From JAGNKE01 sp965230245 (GTDB taxonomy: Bacteria; Pseudomonadota; Alphaproteobacteria; Micavibrionales; Micavibrionaceae), in assembly GCA_965230245.1 (NCBI GenBank), contig OZ246000.1:930001-994000 (forward strand): a stretch of 64,000 bases of DNA, written 5' to 3'. Positions 60,302 through 64,000 of the stretch are shown here, piece by piece. A program made the translations under genes and the position numbers. Every line of letters begins with the position of its first letter. The first letter of the stretch is position 1. Below the pieces are notes generated by a model. The model ran no database searches. It saw nothing but the letters and a program-made list of their open reading frames with translations, and had not been told where the DNA came from.

Positions 60302-60997
60302 CTAAAAAATTTGCTCCGCAGCCGCTTTGATATGAATCTGGGTCGTATCGAAGACCGGAATCTCAACATCATCCGCACCGATTAACATCGTAATCTCGGT
60401 ACAGCCCAAAATCACGCCCTGCGCCCCTTTTTTCTGTAATTCAGCCACAATATCCTGATAAATCCTGCGCGATTTGTCTTTTACAATGCCCTTGCAAAGC
60501 TCGTCATAAATAATACGGTGAACCTCCGCCCTCCCGTCATCATCGGGAACAATTGCGTCTAATCCGTGCGCCGCCAACCGGGCTTTATAAAAATCCTGCT
60601 CCATTGTGTAGGCCGTGCCCAGCAAGGCAACTTTAGTCAATCCCGCCGCCTTAATCGCATGAGCCGTCGCATCCGCCATATGCAAAAATGGGATGGAAAC
60701 CGCAACCTCGATATCATCGGCAAACTTGTGCATCGTATTCGTCGCCAGAACAATAAAATCCGCACCGGCCTTCTCCAAAGAAGACGCAGCCTGACAAAGA
60801 ATCTGTCCCTGCGTGTCCCAGTCTCCCTGTTCTTTCAAAGCAACAAAGGCACCGAAATCAACGGAATTCAGAATAATCTGCGCATTATGATGCCCGCCAA
60901 GCCGCGCGTTCACGGCCTCGTTCAAGCCGCGATAATACACAACCGTAGACTCGGGGCTAAGCCCGCCGATCAATCCGACTGTTTTCATGGATGTCAT
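60302..60997 (-). CDS. Aspartate/glutamate racemase family protein
   Basis: A 231-residue cofactor-independent racemase of the RacX/YgeA type. The second catalytic Cys is C199 in ILGCTEITML. The first catalytic position, Cys in most members (CNT), is Thr86 in LATNTMH. The same Thr/Cys asymmetric pair is known in an E. coli L-Asp/Glu-specific racemase, so a related specificity is likely. AGGAG is 11 bases before the ATG at 60997. It lies 29 bp upstream of trmH and downstream of an aminotransferase, forming a leftward cluster. Confidence 0.88.
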   Translation of the reverse strand: MTSMKTVGLIGGLSPESTVVYYRGLNEAVNARLGGHHNAQIILNSVDFGAFVALKEQGDWDTQGQILCQAASSLEKAGADFIVLATNTMHKFADDIEVAVSIPFLHMADATAHAIKAAGLTKVALLGTAYTMEQDFYKARLAAHGLDAIVPDDDGRAEVHRIIYDELCKGIVKDKSRRIYQDIVAELQKKGAQGVILGCTEITMLIGADDVEIPVFDTTQIHIKAAAEQIF

Positions 60998-61072
60998 AGG
61001 TCAATGCTCCTGCAAAACGTACAGCAGGAGTGTAACTCATAGAGATTAAAGGAAAAAGGGGAGAAACGTCGC

Positions 61073-62281
61073 TTAACGCAAACCGCGCTCTAACCGATCC
61101 AACGCATCCAATAATTTTTCCTGCGAACAGGCAAATGACATACGGATAAATCCTTCACAACAATTACCGAACGCACTGCCTGGTGCGAGAGACAACCCGA
61201 CATCATCAATCAAATGACGACAGAACGCGACGTCATCCGGCTCGTTATCAACCTTGAAAAACGCATAAAACGTCGCATCGGGCTTCGTCATCGTAATGGT
61301 TGGCATCTTCGAAAAACGGTCCATTATGATGTCACGGTTCGATTCCCACAGAGTCATTTGAAGGTCAATAAAGTCCTCACCCTGCTCCAGCGCTGCCAAT
61401 GCACCATATTGCAGGAAACTCGACGGCCCCATGCTGTTATAAAGCGCAAGGTCACAAATCGGACGCTCGGCCTCTTCCGGCCCGACGATCCAACCAAGCC
61501 TCCAGCCCGTCATCGCCCATGTTTTTGAAAAACTGTTCACCACCAGCAAACGGTCCTTCTCATGCGCATAATCAAGGAAACTCGGCGCGCGTGTTTCACC
61601 GAAAACCAGACGGCTATAAACCTCATCCGCGATAACCCAGATGCCGCGTGAACGGGCAAACTCCAGAACAGCCTGAATATCTTCAGGCGTCATCATCCAT
61701 CCCGTCGGATTCGACGGTGAAACAATCATGATGGCTTTGGTCTTATGCGTGCAGGCTCCGAAAAGCTTGTCCAGATCAAGATGCCATCCTGTCTGGTCAT
61801 CATGATCCAGACCGACCTGATGAATTTTAGCCTCTGCAATCTCAACCGCACTTAAAAGATTCTTCCAGATCGGTGTAACGGCAACAATCTCGTCACCCTT
61901 GGTCAACAACGTCGCAAGACAAAGATGAATAGCCGTGGTCGCCGATCCCGTCAAAAACAAACGGCTCGCCGGAATGTCATAACCATAAATACGCTTGTAA
62001 TAATCGGATAAGCCCTGACGCATTTCGGGATGCCCCAACGGCGGCGCATAAAATGTTTTATGCTCCTCTTTCATCGCCTTCACGGCCGCATCACAAATAA
62101 AATCAGGTGTCGGTATACATCCCTCACCCTGCGCCAGAGACACAATACCCTCTTTGGTCCGTGCATAGCGGAGAAGATCGGTACCCGCATTCGGGGTCAT
62201 ATTGTTGAGGATCTCGCGGAAGTCCATCTTATTATTTTTCGTTGGTAGTTCTATTACGTCTTTTACAGCTGATTGCGGCAT
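61073..62281 (-). CDS. Aminotransferase, class I/II (AspC/AlaT-like)
   Basis: A 402-residue pyridoxal-phosphate aminotransferase. Landmarks: GEGCIPTPDFICDAAVKAM, FYAPPLGHPEMRQGLSDYY, the cofactor-binding IVSPSNPTGWMM, VIADEVYSRLVF, the Schiff-base lysine in NSFSKTWAMTGWRLGWI and the C-terminal Arg in FIRMSFACS. It differs in sequence from the aminotransferase at 32831 but belongs to the same fold. AGGG lies seven bases before the ATG at 62281. The neighbouring racemase suggests acidic amino acid metabolism, but the donor is unknown. Confidence 0.9.
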   Translation of the reverse strand: MPQSAVKDVIELPTKNNKMDFREILNNMTPNAGTDLLRYARTKEGIVSLAQGEGCIPTPDFICDAAVKAMKEEHKTFYAPPLGHPEMRQGLSDYYKRIYGYDIPASRLFLTGSATTAIHLCLATLLTKGDEIVAVTPIWKNLLSAVEIAEAKIHQVGLDHDDQTGWHLDLDKLFGACTHKTKAIMIVSPSNPTGWMMTPEDIQAVLEFARSRGIWVIADEVYSRLVFGETRAPSFLDYAHEKDRLLVVNSFSKTWAMTGWRLGWIVGPEEAERPICDLALYNSMGPSSFLQYGALAALEQGEDFIDLQMTLWESNRDIIMDRFSKMPTITMTKPDATFYAFFKVDNEPDDVAFCRHLIDDVGLSLAPGSAFGNCCEGFIRMSFACSQEKLLDALDRLERGLR

Positions 62282-62424
62282 ATCTTAACCCTATATTTCT
62301 TAATTCTGAGCTTATTAACGTACTCTTTTACGCATACAGCTCTTTCATTTTGATTAATGTCAAAAGTTTTAGCTTTTTTCGGAAGTTTAAACGCGCCCTT
62401 TGCGCTATCGGGGAAAACATGCGG

Positions 62425-62523
62425 CTAAGCCGCCGCTGCTGCTGCCGCTGCGCCCGCTGCTGCTGTCAAAGCCGTTGCGGCTTTACGCTGATAAAGATCA
62501 AAATGTGCAACATTCGTTTTCAT
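62425..62523 (-). CDS. Possible Ala-rich mini-ORF
   Basis: A 32-codon ORF in the 287-bp gap upstream of the aminotransferase: it starts MKTNVAHFDLYQRKAATALT, then has 12 more residues, 11 of them Ala and one Gly. The Ala codons are mixed (GCA, GCG, GCT, GCC), which argues against a simple trinucleotide repeat. There is no clear ribosome site, and the end overlaps the palindrome GCGGCTAAGCCGC (62421-62433), so it could equally be non-coding structure. Reported for checking rather than as a firm gene. Confidence 0.3.
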   Translation of the reverse strand: MKTNVAHFDLYQRKAATALTAAAGAAAAAAAA

Positions 62524-62568
62524 ACGAGTCAGAAAAACATGAATTGGCATAAAGGCGCAACTATTTTT

Positions 62569-64000
62569 TTAATCTTCCTGCAACTGCGCAAGATTATTAT
62601 AAAACTCAAGGCTTTCAGGATTGGCCAACGCCTCCTTATTTTTGATCTTACGGCCGTGAATAACATCCCGCACTGCAATCTCCGTAATCTTCCCGCTCTT
62701 TGTCCTAGGAATGTCCGCAACCTGAATAACCTTCGCCGGAACATGGCGCGGAGACGCCCCTTTACGGATTTGTGTCTTGATCTCTTTAATCAGGTTCTCG
62801 TCAAGCTCCCAGCCTTTGAGCAAAACCACAAACAGGATCACACGCACATCACCGTCCCAATCCTGCCCGACGGCAATTGACTCCTGCACACCCTCGACCT
62901 GCTCCACCTGACGGTAAATCTCCGCAGTCCCGATCCGCACGCCGCCGGGATTCAGCGTCGCATCACTGCGTCCATGAATAATATAGCCGCCGTGTTCTGT
63001 CTTTTCGACCCAGTCACCATGCACCCAGATATTATCGAACCGCTCGTAATAGGCGGCTTTATACTTCGCGCCGTCCTCATCATTCCAGAATGAAACAGGC
63101 ATACACGGAAACGGCTTCGTACAGACAAGCTCACCCGAACTTTCCGAAGTCGACGTACCGTCCTCATCGAACACGTCAATCGCCATGCCCAGACCTGCCC
63201 CCTGAATTTCTCCGCGCCAGACGGGCGAAATCGGATTCCCAAGCATGAAACAGGACACGATATCCGTCCCGCCGGAAATGGACGCCAAATGCAAATCGGA
63301 TTTTATGGCCTGATAAACGTAATCGAAACTCTCATGCACCAACGGCGAGCCCGTCGATGTCATCGTCCGCAACGCGCTTAAATCATGTGTTGTGCCCGGC
63401 GTAAAGCCGTTCACCTTCAACGCGTCGATATATTTCGCCGACGTCCCGAACAACGTGCATGCGTGCTTGGTCGTATAATCCCACAAAACGTTACCGCTCG
63501 GATAGAAAGGCGAGCCGTCATAAAGCAGCAACGTCGCCTCTGAGGCCAACCCCGTCACAAGCCAGTTCCACATCATCCAGCCGCACGTGGTGAAATAGAA
63601 AACCTTATCCCCCTTACGCATATCACTTTGCAGTTGATGCTCCTTTAAATGTTGAAGCAACGTGCCGCCGTGCCCGTGAACGATGCATTTTGGAACGCCT
63701 GTTGTCCCCGACGAAAACATAATGTAGAGCGGATGGTTGAAAGACACACGGTGAAAAGAAATATCCTGCGGCGCAAACCCTGAAAGAAAATCATCTTCAC
63801 TCACGCAATCCGCAAGGTCATCAAGTGCCAACTCCGATCCCGCAAACGGCACCACAACCGTTTTCTTCAAACCTTTAAGCTGCGGCTGAACCTCTTTGAC
63901 CTTCGGCAGGCAATCAATCACCTTTCCGTTATAATAATACCCGTCAACACACACCAGAACACTCGGCTCGATCTGCCCGAAACGGTCTATCACGCCTTGC
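62569..64000 (-). CDS. aacS: Acetoacetyl-CoA synthetase (AMP-forming), C-terminal part
   Basis: Activates acetoacetate with CoA using ATP, feeding ketone-body carbon or polyhydroxybutyrate metabolism. The frame is open to the right edge (QGVIDRFGQIEP continues beyond), so this is the C-terminal about 477 residues. The AMP-binding motif is LYIMFSSGTTGVPKCIVHG; further marks are FFTTCGWMMWNW, HDLSALRTMTSTGSPL, the acyl-adenylate loop IIHGRSDATLNPGGVRIGTAE, and the catalytic Lys in IPRTKSGKITE. The patatin and this gene could both belong to polyhydroxybutyrate turnover, though they are not adjacent. Confidence 0.95.
   Translation of the reverse strand, partial: QGVIDRFGQIEPSVLVCVDGYYYNGKVIDCLPKVKEVQPQLKGLKKTVVVPFAGSELALDDLADCVSEDDFLSGFAPQDISFHRVSFNHPLYIMFSSGTTGVPKCIVHGHGGTLLQHLKEHQLQSDMRKGDKVFYFTTCGWMMWNWLVTGLASEATLLLYDGSPFYPSGNVLWDYTTKHACTLFGTSAKYIDALKVNGFTPGTTHDLSALRTMTSTGSPLVHESFDYVYQAIKSDLHLASISGGTDIVSCFMLGNPISPVWRGEIQGAGLGMAIDVFDEDGTSTSESSGELVCTKPFPCMPVSFWNDEDGAKYKAAYYERFDNIWVHGDWVEKTEHGGYIIHGRSDATLNPGGVRIGTAEIYRQVEQVEGVQESIAVGQDWDGDVRVILFVVLLKGWELDENLIKEIKTQIRKGASPRHVPAKVIQVADIPRTKSGKITEIAVRDVIHGRKIKNKEALANPESLEFYNNLAQLQED

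Overview
This window looks like a piece of the chromosome of an alphaproteobacterium. The gene complement supports this: a very long NAD-dependent glutamate dehydrogenase (about 1,600 residues), an aa3-type cytochrome oxidase cluster with ctaB/ctaG/SURF1 and a CoxF-like mini-gene, RNase E with an acidic insertion in its S1 domain, a membrane-anchored CycM-type cytochrome c, IalB-like and MlaA/MlaC proteins, and acetoacetyl-CoA synthetase. Three adjacent DotA/TraY-type genes and several lineage-specific proteins suggest a poorly sampled group, perhaps near Micavibrionales or deep Rhodospirillales. That placement is inference; no rRNA is present.

Layout. 1-1230: 5' part of ftsK. 1477-2226: two unknown small genes, one an internal tandem duplication. 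2388-4460: pheA and a membrane cytochrome c with a long acidic tail. 4545-7605: pepA-kamA-holC, a leftward operon. 7701-11786: outer-membrane maintenance genes (lptF-lptG, then mlaA and mlaC). 11888-20894: three tandem leftward genes for 950-1,055-residue DotA/TraY-like membrane proteins, with no other secretion genes alongside. 21096-24570: ettA, a DUF3137 gene and divergent tag. 24591-30322: a 1,704-residue modular protein of unknown function and a 127-residue protein resembling its first module. 30379-34440: a glycosyltransferase, a periplasmic unknown, a small membrane protein, an aminotransferase and an orphan. 34535-40143: rne, a YegP-type gene, an M23 peptidase and an IalB-like gene. 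40390-48701: the cytochrome oxidase cluster, transcribed leftward as ctaC-ctaD-ctaB-coxF-like-SDR-unknown-ctaG-ctaE-DUF983-SURF1, with one small rightward gene between ctaD and ctaB. 48811-58916: rsmE and ubiA (divergent, overlapping start codons), giant gdh, then patatin-gor-TPR. 58913-64000: leftward M50-like protease, TrmH-type methyltransferase, Asp/Glu racemase, aminotransferase, an Ala-rich mini-ORF and the 3' part of acetoacetyl-CoA synthetase.

Most of the window is core metabolism and envelope biology with compact operons (several ATGA or longer overlaps) and clear hairpin-plus-T-run terminators. The parts that stand out are the triple DotA/TraY locus and the large modular protein with its small relative. 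No tRNA, rRNA, CRISPR array, transposase or prophage gene was seen. Where translation starts were moved from the longest possible frame, the reason is given in each entry.
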